From positions 1 to 64,000 of the forward strand of contig JAEWRI010000034.1 in NCBI GenBank assembly GCA_023460085.1: a stretch of DNA of 64,000 nt, read 5' to 3'. Source of the DNA: Bacillota bacterium. Lineage in GTDB: Bacteria > Bacillota > Clostridia > Christensenellales > SZUA-584. Positions 1 through 8,287 of this stretch are shown piece after piece (positions within the stretch are counted from its first letter, which is position 1; each line of letters starts with the position of its first letter). The translations under genes and the position numbers were made by a program. Below the pieces are notes generated by a model. That model ran no database searches and had not been told where the DNA came from. It worked only from the letters and a program-made list of their open reading frames with translations.

Positions 1-162
1 AGCCCGACAGCTCATTGACAACTACATACATTTCTACAACTACGAGCGGATTCAGCTCAAAACAAAACTGACGCCACTTGAAAAGCGACGCCAGTTGGCT
101 TAATCTTTTGATTCTCTGCGACAGGGCCCTTTATTCGTGTCCAATCGGCAGGGTTCAGTTCA
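1..162 (+). mobile_element. Right end of an IS3-family insertion sequence (partial)
   Basis: The window opens inside an IS3-type element. It holds the last 33 codons of the DDE transposase, about 60 untranslated bases, and then a terminal repeat whose outer strand reads inward as TGAACTGAACCCTGCCGAT (about 144-162). IS3-family ends begin with TG and end with CA, and this one ends in ...TTCA at 162. The left end is outside the window, so direct target repeats cannot be checked. Confidence 0.65.
2..103 (+). CDS. IS3-family transposase (OrfB), C-terminal fragment
   Basis: The first reading frame ends at TAA 101-103 and carries the typical C-terminal signature of IS3/IS150-group integrase-type transposases: an IDNYIHFYNYERIQ stretch followed by KLTPLEKRRQLA. 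In these enzymes this tail follows the last catalytic Glu of the DDE domain. The 5' part, with the catalytic residues, lies upstream of the window, so it cannot be said whether the element is intact. The coding end is 59 bases from the inferred terminal repeat, normal for this family. Confidence 0.8.
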   Translation, partial: ARQLIDNYIHFYNYERIQLKTKLTPLEKRRQLA

Positions 163-354
163 CGCTGTATCCCTTTTTTGATATCGGAAATAGAGCATAC
201 CTGCGCTGATGGCAAACGGAGGAGATGACGAAAAACCTATTTTAGAAGCATATTATCATTCACCCATTTGTTAAATAGGGCAGTTTCCCATCGCTTCCGC
301 GGCGCAGAAACACCAAGAATCGCAAGATATTTCTACGGCTGGTTTTGCAGCGCA

Positions 355-363
355 TGGTATAAT
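355..363 (+). promoter_or_regulatory. Extended -10 promoter for the DUF1638 gene
   Basis: A TG-N-TATAAT extended -10 element sits at 355-363. No convincing -35 hexamer is present 17 bases upstream, which fits an extended -10 promoter. Transcription would start near 370, giving a short leader before the start codon at 407. The preceding stretch 163-354 holds no gene that I can support. Confidence 0.5.
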
Positions 364-406
364 GCATCCATACGCTACATTTTTATACGAAAAGGATGGG
401 ACGCGC

Positions 407-1165
407 ATGCGCTTTAAGGTGATCGCCTGCAAGGCGCTTTTCCGGGAAATCAGTATGCTGGCCGCCAATACCGACGCCGTTCTGGATGTTACGTATTTGA
501 GGCAGGGGCTGCATGATACACCCGATCTGCTGCGGGCCGCGCTGCAAAAGGAGATAGACGCGGTGGACGAGGGCTGCGACGTGCATACCAACGAAGCCCG
601 GTACGGCCGCCAGTTCGACGCCATATTGCTGGGCTACGGGCTGTGCTCCAACGGAGTGGCGGGCGTGTCGTCCCCAAAACACAAGCTCGTTGTGCCGCGC
701 ACCGACGACTGTATCGGAATTTTTCTGGGTTCATACGCCAAATACCGCGCGTATTTTGACGCCCATCCCGGCACCTATTGGTACAATGCCTCGTGGATTG
801 AAAACGCCTATACGCCTTCCGAGCAGAACCGCAAGGCGCTGCTGGAGGAGTACACCGAGAAATACGGAGAAGACAACGCGGAGTATCTCGTGGATGCACA
901 GAACACCACGCGAAATTATACCCACGCGGCGTATGTCGCGTGGGAGGGCCTCGATTTTCCCGAGTACGAGCGGTACTCGCGCGAGGCGGCGGCTTTCTTC
1001 GGATGGAACTTTGATGTGGTTAAAGGAGATCCCGGCTGGCTGTCAGACCTGCTTTCGGGGCGGCACGACGACCGCTTCGCCGTCGCGCGGCCGGGCGAGA
1101 TGCTGGCGCAGGATTTTGGGGGCCGCGTGATCCGCGCGTGCCCGCGCTTCAAGGAGGACCAATGA
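407..1165 (+). CDS. DUF1638 family protein
   Basis: The 252-residue product matches the DUF1638 family, soluble proteins of unknown function. Family members are often encoded beside corrinoid methyltransferases and their reductive activators in methylotrophic and acetogenic anaerobes. Visible landmarks are the N-terminal MRFKVIACKALFREI, the central GYGLCSNG and the PRTDDCIGIFLGS stretch containing a conserved-looking Cys. The start at 407 has AAAGGATGG 7-13 bases upstream; an ATG at 362 lies on the -10 element and has no ribosome site. The stop overlaps the next start (ATGA, 1162-1165), so the two genes are probably translationally coupled. The biochemical role is not known. Confidence 0.8.
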   Translation: MRFKVIACKALFREISMLAANTDAVLDVTYLRQGLHDTPDLLRAALQKEIDAVDEGCDVHTNEARYGRQFDAILLGYGLCSNGVAGVSSPKHKLVVPRTDDCIGIFLGSYAKYRAYFDAHPGTYWYNASWIENAYTPSEQNRKALLEEYTEKYGEDNAEYLVDAQNTTRNYTHAAYVAWEGLDFPEYERYSREAAAFFGWNFDVVKGDPGWLSDLLSGRHDDRFAVARPGEMLAQDFGGRVIRACPRFKEDQ

Positions 1166-2517
1166 GCGATACACCCATCTGCACGGGCGCGTGCATATTC
1201 GGCAAGTGTCCCAACAAAACCTGTGTGAAATACAGCCAAAGCGGCCCTCACCGCACGCTGAAGGCGGAGATGTCCATACTCACGGCGGGCAATCTGCCCA
1301 AAGGGCCTACGGGAAAATCGGGCTTTGGGATCGCGGTAGACATTGGCACGACCACCGTCGCCGCATACCTTTACGATTTTGAGAAAGGCGAATGCGTCGG
1401 CGTGGAGAGCGCGCTCAATCCGCAGGTCTCCTTCGGCGTGGACGTAATATCGCGCATTAAATACTGCCGCGACAAGGCGGGCGGCGTGCACGAGCTGGCG
1501 GAATCCATCCGCGCCTGCGTCGGCGCGCTCTCCCGGACGCTGTGCGAAAGGCAGGGGGTATTGCCGGAGAAGGTGGGCGAAATGGCCGTAACCGGCAACA
1601 CCACGATGATGCACCTCTTCGCTGATGTCGATCCTTCCCCGATGGGCGAAGCGCCGTTTACGGTCCCCGAATATTTCGGGGATACGCGCAGCGCCGCTTT
1701 GCTGGGGCTGCCGATGGGCGGGCAGGTATACCTCGCGCGGTGCATTTCGGCCTTTGTGGGCGGGGACATCACCTCGGCCATATTGTCCTCCGGCATGAGG
1801 AATGACAAGGCCTCGCTGCTGATGGACATCGGCACCAACGGCGAGGTAGCGCTGTACGCGGACGGCAGGCTATTCGTTACCTCCACGGCGGCGGGCCCCG
1901 CGTTCGAGGGCGCGGAGCTTTCGTGCGGCATGGCTGCGGTAAAGGGTGCGGCAAGCGCGGTGTACGCGCTCTCGGGCGAGATTAGAACCTCCGTCATCGG
2001 TGGAGCGCAGGCGAAGGGTCTCTGCGGCTCGGGCGTTATCGATGCGATCGCGCTGATGAAGACCTCCGGCGCGATGGATGAGACAGGGCGCATATTGGAA
2101 GGCCCGCATACGGTGGAGGTGGACGGCGCACCCGCGTTCCGCGTTGCGGAAGGCATACTGGTGACGCAGCGGGACGTGCGGCGGATACAAACCGCCAAGT
2201 CTGCCATTGCGGCGGGCGTGCTGGCGCTGCTGCACCGCGCGGGGTTGACGGTGGACAAACTGGATGCCGTATACGTGGCGGGGGGCTTTGGCAACTACAT
2301 GGACGGTGAAAGCGCCATCGCTATCGGGCTGCTTTCTCCGGAATTCCGACAGATTCTGAAAAATATCGGCAACGCGGCGGGCGCAGGGGCAGGAATGGCG
2401 CTTGTCAAAGGCGAATACTTAGCCGAGCACCGGCATATTGCCGATGCGGCGCAGCACGTGGAACTCAGCACGGATGCGTATTTTATGGAGAAGTATATCG
2501 ATTGCATGATGTTTTAA
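1162..2517 (+). CDS. ASKHA-type reductive activator of corrinoid proteins (RACo-like), lacking the ferredoxin domain
   Basis: The 451-residue protein carries the ATP-binding ASKHA fold of RACo/RamA-type activators (DUF4445 family). These use ATP hydrolysis to reduce the inactive Co(II) state of corrinoid methyltransferase subunits. Motifs seen are the phosphate loop AVDIGTTTVA (about residue 54), MAVTGNTTMMHL, LLMDIGTNGEVAL and YVAGGFGNYMD. RACo normally has an N-terminal [2Fe-2S] domain of about 100 residues. Here it is replaced by about 25 residues with four cysteines (C7, C11, C16, C21), which might hold a metal cluster. AAGGAGG at 1151-1157 fixes the start. No corrinoid protein or methyltransferase is encoded in the window, so the target is unknown. 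Confidence 0.8.
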   Translation: MSDTPICTGACIFGKCPNKTCVKYSQSGPHRTLKAEMSILTAGNLPKGPTGKSGFGIAVDIGTTTVAAYLYDFEKGECVGVESALNPQVSFGVDVISRIKYCRDKAGGVHELAESIRACVGALSRTLCERQGVLPEKVGEMAVTGNTTMMHLFADVDPSPMGEAPFTVPEYFGDTRSAALLGLPMGGQVYLARCISAFVGGDITSAILSSGMRNDKASLLMDIGTNGEVALYADGRLFVTSTAAGPAFEGAELSCGMAAVKGAASAVYALSGEIRTSVIGGAQAKGLCGSGVIDAIALMKTSGAMDETGRILEGPHTVEVDGAPAFRVAEGILVTQRDVRRIQTAKSAIAAGVLALLHRAGLTVDKLDAVYVAGGFGNYMDGESAIAIGLLSPEFRQILKNIGNAAGAGAGMALVKGEYLAEHRHIADAAQHVELSTDAYFMEKYIDCMMF

Positions 2518-2527
2518 GGAGGATCGG

Positions 2528-3256
2528 ATGACCAAAAACGCAAAGATTTTTGGATTCGCAGGACTCGGGGGCACCGCCTTGCTGCTGATTGGGATAATCG
2601 CAGCGATGGTGAGCTTCGAGCGCGGCGTGTATTCACCCGCGAGCTGTTTTGTGACAGAACTGGGACAATATACGGAAGGCTATCTTTCTGTTTCATCGGC
2701 GCTGTATTTCAACATCGGTTTGGTGGTGTTCGGCTTCGCTTTCGGATTGCTGATGATCGTCCGCGGAGGACGCGGGGAGACAACGCTGTCCGCTGCCATC
2801 GGTTTTACGGGCGCACTGACGGGTATACTGGCCGCGGCGCAGGGCATATTCACGCTGAACTATCCACAGTATCACTACATTGTGGTCACTGCATTTTATC
2901 TGTCGGCGTTTGTTTTCTGCGTGCTTCAGATCGTCGATGCCCTGCGCGGCGGAGAAAAGCAGCGTTTTGGCACTGCCTCGCTGATAGTCGCGTTTGCCGC
3001 AGGGGCGCTCTGCCTTGCCTCCGGTACGTTTATGCTGATGGGCGGCATGGCGCGCGTGTTTTTTGAGGATGTTCAGGGCGCGGGGCGGCTGCTGGTCGTG
3101 CCGTTTGCGCTCATTGGCTGGTTTGCGGTGGCGGCGGCATGGGCTCAGGGCATACTGCTGTCGCTTGATACGGCGCTGGTTCCTGTGCGGGCTGTTGCGG
3201 AAAAAGCGCCGCCGCGAGGGAAAAAGGACACCCGGAACAACGACTTCGCGCTTTAA
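2528..3256 (+). CDS. DUF998 family integral membrane protein
   Basis: The 242-residue protein has six hydrophobic segments (roughly residues 7-28, 58-80, 88-108, 117-138, 148-172, 188-212). The first loop carries the SCFVTELGQY pattern found in DUF998 proteins, a widespread bacterial family of unknown function. It starts 10 bases after the RACo-like gene, behind AGGAGGATCGG, and is likely the third gene of that operon. A rho-independent terminator follows at 3270. The basic C-terminal tail (KKRAPP-type residues) is predicted to be cytoplasmic. No enzymatic motif was seen. Confidence 0.7.
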   Translation: MTKNAKIFGFAGLGGTALLLIGIIAAMVSFERGVYSPASCFVTELGQYTEGYLSVSSALYFNIGLVVFGFAFGLLMIVRGGRGETTLSAAIGFTGALTGILAAAQGIFTLNYPQYHYIVVTAFYLSAFVFCVLQIVDALRGGEKQRFGTASLIVAFAAGALCLASGTFMLMGGMARVFFEDVQGAGRLLVVPFALIGWFAVAAAWAQGILLSLDTALVPVRAVAEKAPPRGKKDTRNNDFAL

Positions 3257-3269
3257 CGTGAAGGGTACG

Positions 3270-3298
3270 GGCGGCTGCGTTTTGCGGCCGTCTTTTTT
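3270..3298 (+). terminator. Rho-independent terminator after the DUF998 gene
   Basis: A 9-bp stem (3270-3278 with 3284-3292, including two G-U pairs), a GTTTT loop and a run of six T. It ends the 407-3256 transcription unit. Confidence 0.7.
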
Positions 3299-3306
3299 GT
3301 GGCGCC

Positions 3307-3335
3307 TTGCGCGCGGAGGACTCGCCGCGTATACT
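3307..3335 (+). promoter_or_regulatory. Sigma-A-type promoter placed for a leaderless mRNA
   Basis: TTGCGC at 3307-3312, a 17-base spacer and TATACT at 3330-3335. The expected transcription start (6-8 bases after the -10) falls at about 3341-3343, on the ATG of the next gene (3342). No Shine-Dalgarno sequence lies between the -10 and that ATG. Confidence 0.5.
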
Positions 3336-3341
3336 AAGCGC

Positions 3342-5030
3342 ATGAAACGCATTCTGCTCGCGGGCCTGGGCGCGCGGTATTCGCACAGCAGCCTCGCGCC
3401 GCTGTGCCTGAAATACGCCGCGCCGGAAAGCCTGCCCATCGAACTCCGGGAGTTCAATATCAATGAACGCGTACAGTCCATCGCAGACGCAGTGCTGCGC
3501 GACGCGCCCGACGCGCTGGGGCTTTCATGCTATATCTGGAACGTGGAGCACGCGCTGAAGGTCGCGTCCACCGTCAAAAAGGTGCTGCCGGACTGCTTCA
3601 TACTGCTGGGCGGGCCGGAGGTTTCGCACGACGCGCCGGAGTGGATGGAGAAGCATCCCTTCGTGGATATGATCGTCTGCGGGGCGGGCGAAGCGCCGTT
3701 TGCGCATTTCGCGGAGCGTTTCTGCGCGGGGCTGGATGTTTCGGATACGCCTTCCGCGTGGGTGCGCGAGAAGGGCGCGCTGCGACGCAACCCCGAAGCG
3801 CCGCCCTGGGATATGGGCGATACGCGCTTTATGTACGGTGACCTCGCAGCGTTTGAGCACCGTATCGTCTACTATGAAACGAGCCGGGGCTGCCCTTTCC
3901 GCTGCGCCTACTGCCTTTCCGCGGATGAGAAGATGTCGTACCTCGATTTGGCCCGGGTGGAAAAAGAACTGGAATACTTCATACGCGCGGGCGTGCGGCA
4001 GGTGAAGCTCGTCGACCGCACGTTCAATTATCCGCAGGAGCGGGCCAAGGCCATACTGCGCGCCATGATTTCGCTGAAGCGTAGATATCCGCAGTCGCCC
4101 ACGGGCTTTCATGTGGAAATATCGGCGTGCCTGCTGGACAATGAGACGATGGATATACTCGCCTCCGCGCCCGAAGGGCTGCTGCAGCTGGAGGTGGGCA
4201 TACAGTCTACGCATGCGGATACGCTGCGCGCCGTGCGCCGCGCCCACGATACGCAGGCGGTGCTGCGCAATGCCGCCGCGCTGTGCGCAATGGGTCATCT
4301 CCGCGTACACACCGACCTCATCGCAGGCTTGCCGGAGGAGGATTATGCGCGCTTTGCGCGCTCGTTTGACGATGTATACGCACTGCGGCCTGCGGCGCTT
4401 CAGCTGGGTTTTCTGAAGCTGCTGCGCGGTTCCGCCCTGCGCCGCGACGCGGGGAAGCTGGGCCTCGTCTATACGGACTATCCGCCGTACGAGGTGCTGC
4501 GCACGCCGCTGCTTTCGTATGCGGAGCTGTCCGCGCTGCACCGCGTCGCGGAGCTTGTGGACGTGCTGTACAACTCCGGGAGGTTTGAGATGACGCTGGA
4601 GCGCTTGGTTCCCGCGTTTGCCTCGCCGTTCGCGTTCTTTGAGCGCGTATCGGAGTTTTTCGGGGAGCGGGGTTACTTTGACAGCCCGCAGCCGCCGCAG
4701 CGCGCGTTTGAGCTGCTGGCTGCGCTTTTCCGGGATTCGGGTGAAGCGGCGATGGAGGTCCTTGCGTACGACTGGTGCCGCCGCAGCGAGGGCGGTGCAT
4801 GGCCGCGGGGGGTACCGGAGCCCGCGCAGGCGGAGGCTTCCGTACTGCGTGCCTTCCTTGCGGACGCGGACAATATCCGCCGATATCTGCCGCACTGCGA
4901 GGGCGTCGCCGCGCGGCAGCTGGAGCGGCGCTGCCGCCTGTACGCGTTTCCGCTGCTGCTGGGAGCGCCCGGATGGGTGCTCTTCGACGCGGGCCAAAGA
5001 GGCTTTGCAAGGCTCATAGACGCAATATAA
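3342..5030 (+). CDS. B12-binding-domain radical SAM protein (DUF4080-type)
   Basis: The 562-residue protein has an N-terminal cobalamin-binding Rossmann domain (about residues 1-140, with LLGGPEVSHD at 88-97). A radical SAM core follows, with the cluster motif CPFRCAYC (C184, C188, C191), and then a C-terminal region like the DUF4080 domain of this subfamily. Such proteins use a [4Fe-4S] cluster and S-adenosylmethionine, usually for methyl transfer or ring rearrangement; the substrate of this one is unknown. The frame is open far upstream, but residues before 3342 look like antisense noise. A promoter ends right at this ATG and no ribosome site is visible, so translation is probably leaderless. 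A terminator follows at 5054. Confidence 0.85.
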   Translation: MKRILLAGLGARYSHSSLAPLCLKYAAPESLPIELREFNINERVQSIADAVLRDAPDALGLSCYIWNVEHALKVASTVKKVLPDCFILLGGPEVSHDAPEWMEKHPFVDMIVCGAGEAPFAHFAERFCAGLDVSDTPSAWVREKGALRRNPEAPPWDMGDTRFMYGDLAAFEHRIVYYETSRGCPFRCAYCLSADEKMSYLDLARVEKELEYFIRAGVRQVKLVDRTFNYPQERAKAILRAMISLKRRYPQSPTGFHVEISACLLDNETMDILASAPEGLLQLEVGIQSTHADTLRAVRRAHDTQAVLRNAAALCAMGHLRVHTDLIAGLPEEDYARFARSFDDVYALRPAALQLGFLKLLRGSALRRDAGKLGLVYTDYPPYEVLRTPLLSYAELSALHRVAELVDVLYNSGRFEMTLERLVPAFASPFAFFERVSEFFGERGYFDSPQPPQRAFELLAALFRDSGEAAMEVLAYDWCRRSEGGAWPRGVPEPAQAEASVLRAFLADADNIRRYLPHCEGVAARQLERRCRLYAFPLLLGAPGWVLFDAGQRGFARLIDAI

Positions 5031-5053
5031 AATTCTATCGGACAATCCGGACC

Positions 5054-5080
5054 AAAGGCACAAATCCCGTGCCTTTTCTT
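5054..5080 (+). terminator. Rho-independent terminator after the radical SAM gene
   Basis: An 8-bp stem AAAGGCAC/GTGCCTTT (5054-5061 with 5069-5076), a 7-base loop and a T-rich tail. Confidence 0.75.
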
Positions 5081-5101
5081 TGTTTCCCGGCGTATAGGCG
5101 C

Positions 5102-5126
5102 GCATATTTTCATGAAATGATATGTA
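5102..5126 (+). promoter_or_regulatory. Possible mother-cell (sigma-E/K-like) promoter for the sipL-type gene
   Basis: GCATATT at 5102-5108 resembles a sigma-E -35. The A/T-rich TGATATGTATA about 14 bases downstream resembles the CATANNNTA-type -10. A mother-cell promoter would suit a spore-envelope gene. The -10 is not a perfect match, so this is a suggestion only. Confidence 0.35.
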
Positions 5127-5168
5127 TATATGCTAGGGAGAACGATCATAAAAAGAGAGGGTATGGAT

Positions 5169-6674
5169 ATGAAACTGCAAAAAACATCCTTAATGACGGA
5201 AACGGCTTACGCCAGGCGGTGCGAGAGTGTCGCGGACGGAAGGCTGTCGCTGCCTGCGGGTAAAGCAGATATCGAGCGCGTAATGCTGGTGCAGGGAGGC
5301 GTGCACGCGAACGCGGAGCCCTCGGACGGGCGCGTGTTCATGGATGGCACCGTACGCTTTACGGTAGTGTATGCCGATAACGAGGGCAATATCAATTCCT
5401 TCGATACGGCGTCGCCGTTCCGTCACGCGGAGGATATGCCGGGCGCGACTGCGGGCATGAACGTATTCGCCAAAGGGAACATGCGTGAGATCGAATACAA
5501 GATGGAAGACAAACGCACGCTGTTTGTACGCGGCATCGTATCCATACGGCTTGAAGGGGATATCGCAGCGGGTGAAGAGGCGGTGACAGGCGTCGATGCG
5601 CCTGATGTACAGGTAAAGGTGGCAAAGCAGCGCGTACCGCACACGCGAGAGGTGCGCCGTGAAACCGTCAATATGCGGGAGGATATCCGTGTGCCGCAGA
5701 GCATGCCGCGCGCGGAGAAGATACTCTCCAATGACGCATACGCGGTGGTACGCTCGGTGCACATGGAGGATATGAAGGTTGTGGTAGAGGGCGACATCAA
5801 GCTGATGGTGCTCTATCTCTCGGAGGATAAGGCCGCGCCGCTTCAGAACTTTTACGAGACGCTGCCTTTCGGGCAGATATTCAATGTGGAAGGCGTGATG
5901 CCGGGAGATATGCCTACGGGCGACGCGGAGCTGCACGATGTGAACGTGGAGCTGGCGGACGACGCGGCGGATATCATGAGGCTGTCCGCGAAGGTCTCGG
6001 TGCGCTGCGCGGTGCGCTCTGAAACCGAAAATGAGCTGATGCAGGATGCCTATTCCCTCAAAAACAAGCTGGACGTGGTTACGGGCACGAAGCCCTGTCG
6101 CTGCCTTGCGGTATCGGGCTGTGCCAAGGCCATTGCGCGCAGCGGCATCAGCATACCGGAGACGCATCCCGCCGTATCGCGCGTGATCTGCATGAAAGCC
6201 GCGCCCATGATATCCGCGGCGACGCCCGGAACGGATCGCGTGTACCTCGAGGGACTGATGATGTTTACGGTATGCTACGCTTCTCCGCAGGGAATGTGGA
6301 GCTACAGCGGCGAAGTGCCCTTCGAGGCGGAAGCGCAGCTGGAGGGGCTGAATGCCTCGCAGGAGGTGGAAGCGTTTGCCGACGTGGAATGCTGCACATT
6401 CGACGGCGCGGGCCGCGACATCAATGTGAAGTTTACAATGGACGTGGAAATAAGGGCGTTTACCCAGACCGAGCTGTCCATGGTATCCGATGTAAAGGAT
6501 ACCGATGAGAAACGTGCGCCGCGCAAGGGCATCACCATTTATTTCGCGGACGGTACTGAGGACGTGTGGGATATTGCCAAGCGGTACGCGACTACGCCCG
6601 AAGCCATCCGAAGCTCTAACCCGGGGCTGGATAATGCCGTGAACGCGGGGCAAAAGGTACTCATCATGGGATAG
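5169..6674 (+). CDS. sipL: SPOCS (DUF3794) and LysM protein, SipL-like spore morphogenetic protein
   Basis: The 501-residue protein contains repeated SPOCS/DUF3794 segments (roughly residues 20-130, 155-270 and 305-420). It ends in a LysM domain (about 452-500: GITIYFADGTEDVWDIAKRY ... NPGLDNAVNAGQKVLIM). SipL of Clostridioides difficile has the same order and nearly the same length (about 510 residues). There the LysM domain binds SpoIVA to assemble the spore coat in the mother cell. Expression here would therefore be in the mother cell around the forespore. GAGAGG at 5155-5160 favours ATG 5169 (8-base spacing) over ATG 5163, which is too close. The ortholog call is strong by architecture but not tested by alignment. 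Confidence 0.8.
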   Translation: MKLQKTSLMTETAYARRCESVADGRLSLPAGKADIERVMLVQGGVHANAEPSDGRVFMDGTVRFTVVYADNEGNINSFDTASPFRHAEDMPGATAGMNVFAKGNMREIEYKMEDKRTLFVRGIVSIRLEGDIAAGEEAVTGVDAPDVQVKVAKQRVPHTREVRRETVNMREDIRVPQSMPRAEKILSNDAYAVVRSVHMEDMKVVVEGDIKLMVLYLSEDKAAPLQNFYETLPFGQIFNVEGVMPGDMPTGDAELHDVNVELADDAADIMRLSAKVSVRCAVRSETENELMQDAYSLKNKLDVVTGTKPCRCLAVSGCAKAIARSGISIPETHPAVSRVICMKAAPMISAATPGTDRVYLEGLMMFTVCYASPQGMWSYSGEVPFEAEAQLEGLNASQEVEAFADVECCTFDGAGRDINVKFTMDVEIRAFTQTELSMVSDVKDTDEKRAPRKGITIYFADGTEDVWDIAKRYATTPEAIRSSNPGLDNAVNAGQKVLIMG

Positions 6675-6752
6675 GCCGCAAATACTGCGGCTGCGGCGCC
6701 CGACAGCGGCGCGGCGGGTTACGCCTTCCGCGCTGCGGCGCCAACAAAAACT

Positions 6753-6785
6753 GACCCCGAAAAGCGCTGCTTCTCGGGGTTTTTA
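6753..6785. terminator. Bidirectional rho-independent terminator
   Basis: ACCCCGA (6754-6760) pairs with TCGGGGT (6774-6780). There is a T run on the right and an A run on the left (6746-6750), so it can stop both the sipL-type gene and the convergent minus-strand operon. The preceding 6675-6745 is GC-rich with a small CCGCA/TGCGG hairpin and no gene. Confidence 0.75.
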
Positions 6786-6846
6786 TACGGTGAATCGCTC
6801 CGGCAAAGCGCCGGACTTCTGAGAGCCGGTATCGTTTTCCGGCGGG

Positions 6847-7116
6847 TTAGATGCGGTGCATGGCGTCGAAGATTTCCTCGCGCATGACGCGGATGTCCAT
6901 ATGCAGATTTTTCGCGGCGTCGCCAAGACCGTCGCTGAGCTGAGAGAAGGACGCCGTGCAGCCCGCGAGATCGACGAGCATAATCATGGCAAAGTATTCC
7001 TGCAGCACCGTCTGGCTGATGTCGAGTATGTTGACGCCGTATTCATGGAGACATGCGGATACACCCGCGATAATGCCGGTTTTATCCTTGCCTGTAACCG
7101 TAACGATTGCCCTCAT
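6847..7116 (-). CDS. ACT domain protein, UPF0237 family
   Basis: The 89-residue protein is a single ACT domain of the UPF0237 family. It starts with MRAIVTVTGKDKTGIIAGVS, the usual N-terminal beta strand and ligand loop, and continues with VNILDISQTVLQEYFAMIMLVD. Free-standing ACT proteins of this family bind small ligands, probably amino acids, as regulators; the partner is unknown. It is the last gene of a three-gene minus-strand operon and begins 2 bases after the LOG gene. Length matches the family (about 90 residues). Confidence 0.85.
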   Translation of the reverse strand: MRAIVTVTGKDKTGIIAGVSACLHEYGVNILDISQTVLQEYFAMIMLVDLAGCTASFSQLSDGLGDAAKNLHMDIRVMREEIFDAMHRI

Positions 7117-7118
7117 TT

Positions 7119-7727
7119 TTATGCCTCTTTTCCGATGTTGCTTTTTGCCGGCTGAACGTAGAGCGCGTTTTTCACGTAGGCTACCGGCTGAGCGGTTTCA
7201 ATGTATTGCAGCGTTTCCTCCGGCGTGTCCAGCACGCCGAAAACACAGAGCGACTCGGGCGACGCGAAGTGCTGCTCTGTAATCCGCGAGAACAGCTCCT
7301 GCAGATCGCCGTAAAAGTTCAGCGTATTGACCAGCGCCACGGGCTTGGTATGATAGCCCAACTGGCGCAGCGTGATGATTTCGAGTATTTCTTCCAGCGT
7401 CCCGAAGCCGCCCGGCAGCGCGATGAAAGCGTCCGCGCGCGCTTCCATTTCGGCCTTGCGCTCGCGCATGGTCCGCGTGGCGATAAGCTCGGTGCAGCCC
7501 TCGAAGGCCACGCCCGGAACGTTCATCATATCCGGGATGATACCCGTGATGCGGCCGCCCTTCTCTGCCGCGCCCCGTGCCAGCGCGCCCATCAGGCCGT
7601 CCGTTCCGCCGCCGAACACCACGCCCCAGCCGCGTTCCGCAATGCCGCGGCCCAGCGCCGCAGCGGCTTCGTAGTACGGCGCGGCCAGCCGGGGGCTGCT
7701 GGAAGCGAATACGCATATGTCCGTCAT
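7119..7727 (-). CDS. LOG family protein (TIGR00730), cytokinin-riboside-monophosphate phosphoribohydrolase type
   Basis: The 202-residue protein has both family signatures: GGGTDGLMG (39-47) and PGGFGTLEE (105-113), with the MRERK region between them. LOG enzymes cleave the N-glycosidic bond of nucleoside 5'-monophosphates, releasing a base and ribose 5-phosphate. In bacteria the physiological substrate is usually unknown. The start overlaps the stop of the DUF2179 gene by 4 bases, so translation is coupled. Confidence 0.88.
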   Translation of the reverse strand: MTDICVFASSSPRLAAPYYEAAAALGRGIAERGWGVVFGGGTDGLMGALARGAAEKGGRITGIIPDMMNVPGVAFEGCTELIATRTMRERKAEMEARADAFIALPGGFGTLEEILEIITLRQLGYHTKPVALVNTLNFYGDLQELFSRITEQHFASPESLCVFGVLDTPEETLQYIETAQPVAYVKNALYVQPAKSNIGKEA

Positions 7728-8287
7728 TTTTTAATAAATCCTCCGTTGGCCACACGCACGTCGTTCACCGTGATCATGGCGTTGTTCAGCCGCTTTTTGA
7801 CGATGGCGATGGCACCGGGGATGCGCTTGCGCTTCAGATGCAGTATCAGCACCTCGCGCGCGCCGTCCTTGCCCTGGCCCTCCAGCACCGTCACCGCGAA
7901 ACCGCAGTCCCTAAGTTCGTGCACCAAAGACTCCCATTGCGTATCCTGCGATACGATGACCTGTATGGAGCTGAGTCCAAACGCGAGTTTGCTCTCCAGC
8001 CAGGAACCGAAATAGTTGCCGAGGGAGAAAGCGACCGCGAAGACCAGCCAGCGGATTACGTCCAGATTTTCGATGAAGCCCGAGAGCACGGTTCCCGTAA
8101 CAAAAAGCCACAGTGTAATTTCAAAAAATGCGACGATGGAACCCTGTACCCGCTCGCCGCGGTTGATCATGACCATGCGCAGCGTTCCTATTGTGACCTC
8201 CAGGATTTTGCCCAGAAAAATCATCAGGTACACCCACACGCTGGAACCGGTCAGAAAATCCCGCAGACCCTCTAAAAATTCAGACAT
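7724..8287 (-). CDS. DUF2179 / UPF0316 membrane protein
   Basis: The 187-residue protein has three N-terminal transmembrane segments (about 17-37, 47-70, 74-92) and a soluble C-terminal DUF2179 domain (about 105-180). This is the layout of UPF0316 proteins, which resemble the cytoplasmic domain of YitT-type proteins; the function is unknown. ATG 8287 is preceded by AAAGGAG at 11 bases; an earlier in-frame ATG at 8371 lacks a ribosome site. It is the first gene of the 8287-6847 operon. Confidence 0.82.
   Translation of the reverse strand: MSEFLEGLRDFLTGSSVWVYLMIFLGKILEVTIGTLRMVMINRGERVQGSIVAFFEITLWLFVTGTVLSGFIENLDVIRWLVFAVAFSLGNYFGSWLESKLAFGLSSIQVIVSQDTQWESLVHELRDCGFAVTVLEGQGKDGAREVLILHLKRKRIPGAIAIVKKRLNNAMITVNDVRVANGGFIKK

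Noticed and set aside
3525..5105. Long open frame on the minus strand (526 codons)
   Set aside because: It is the antisense shadow of the radical SAM gene; its Arg/Gln/His-rich product has no domain or ribosome site.
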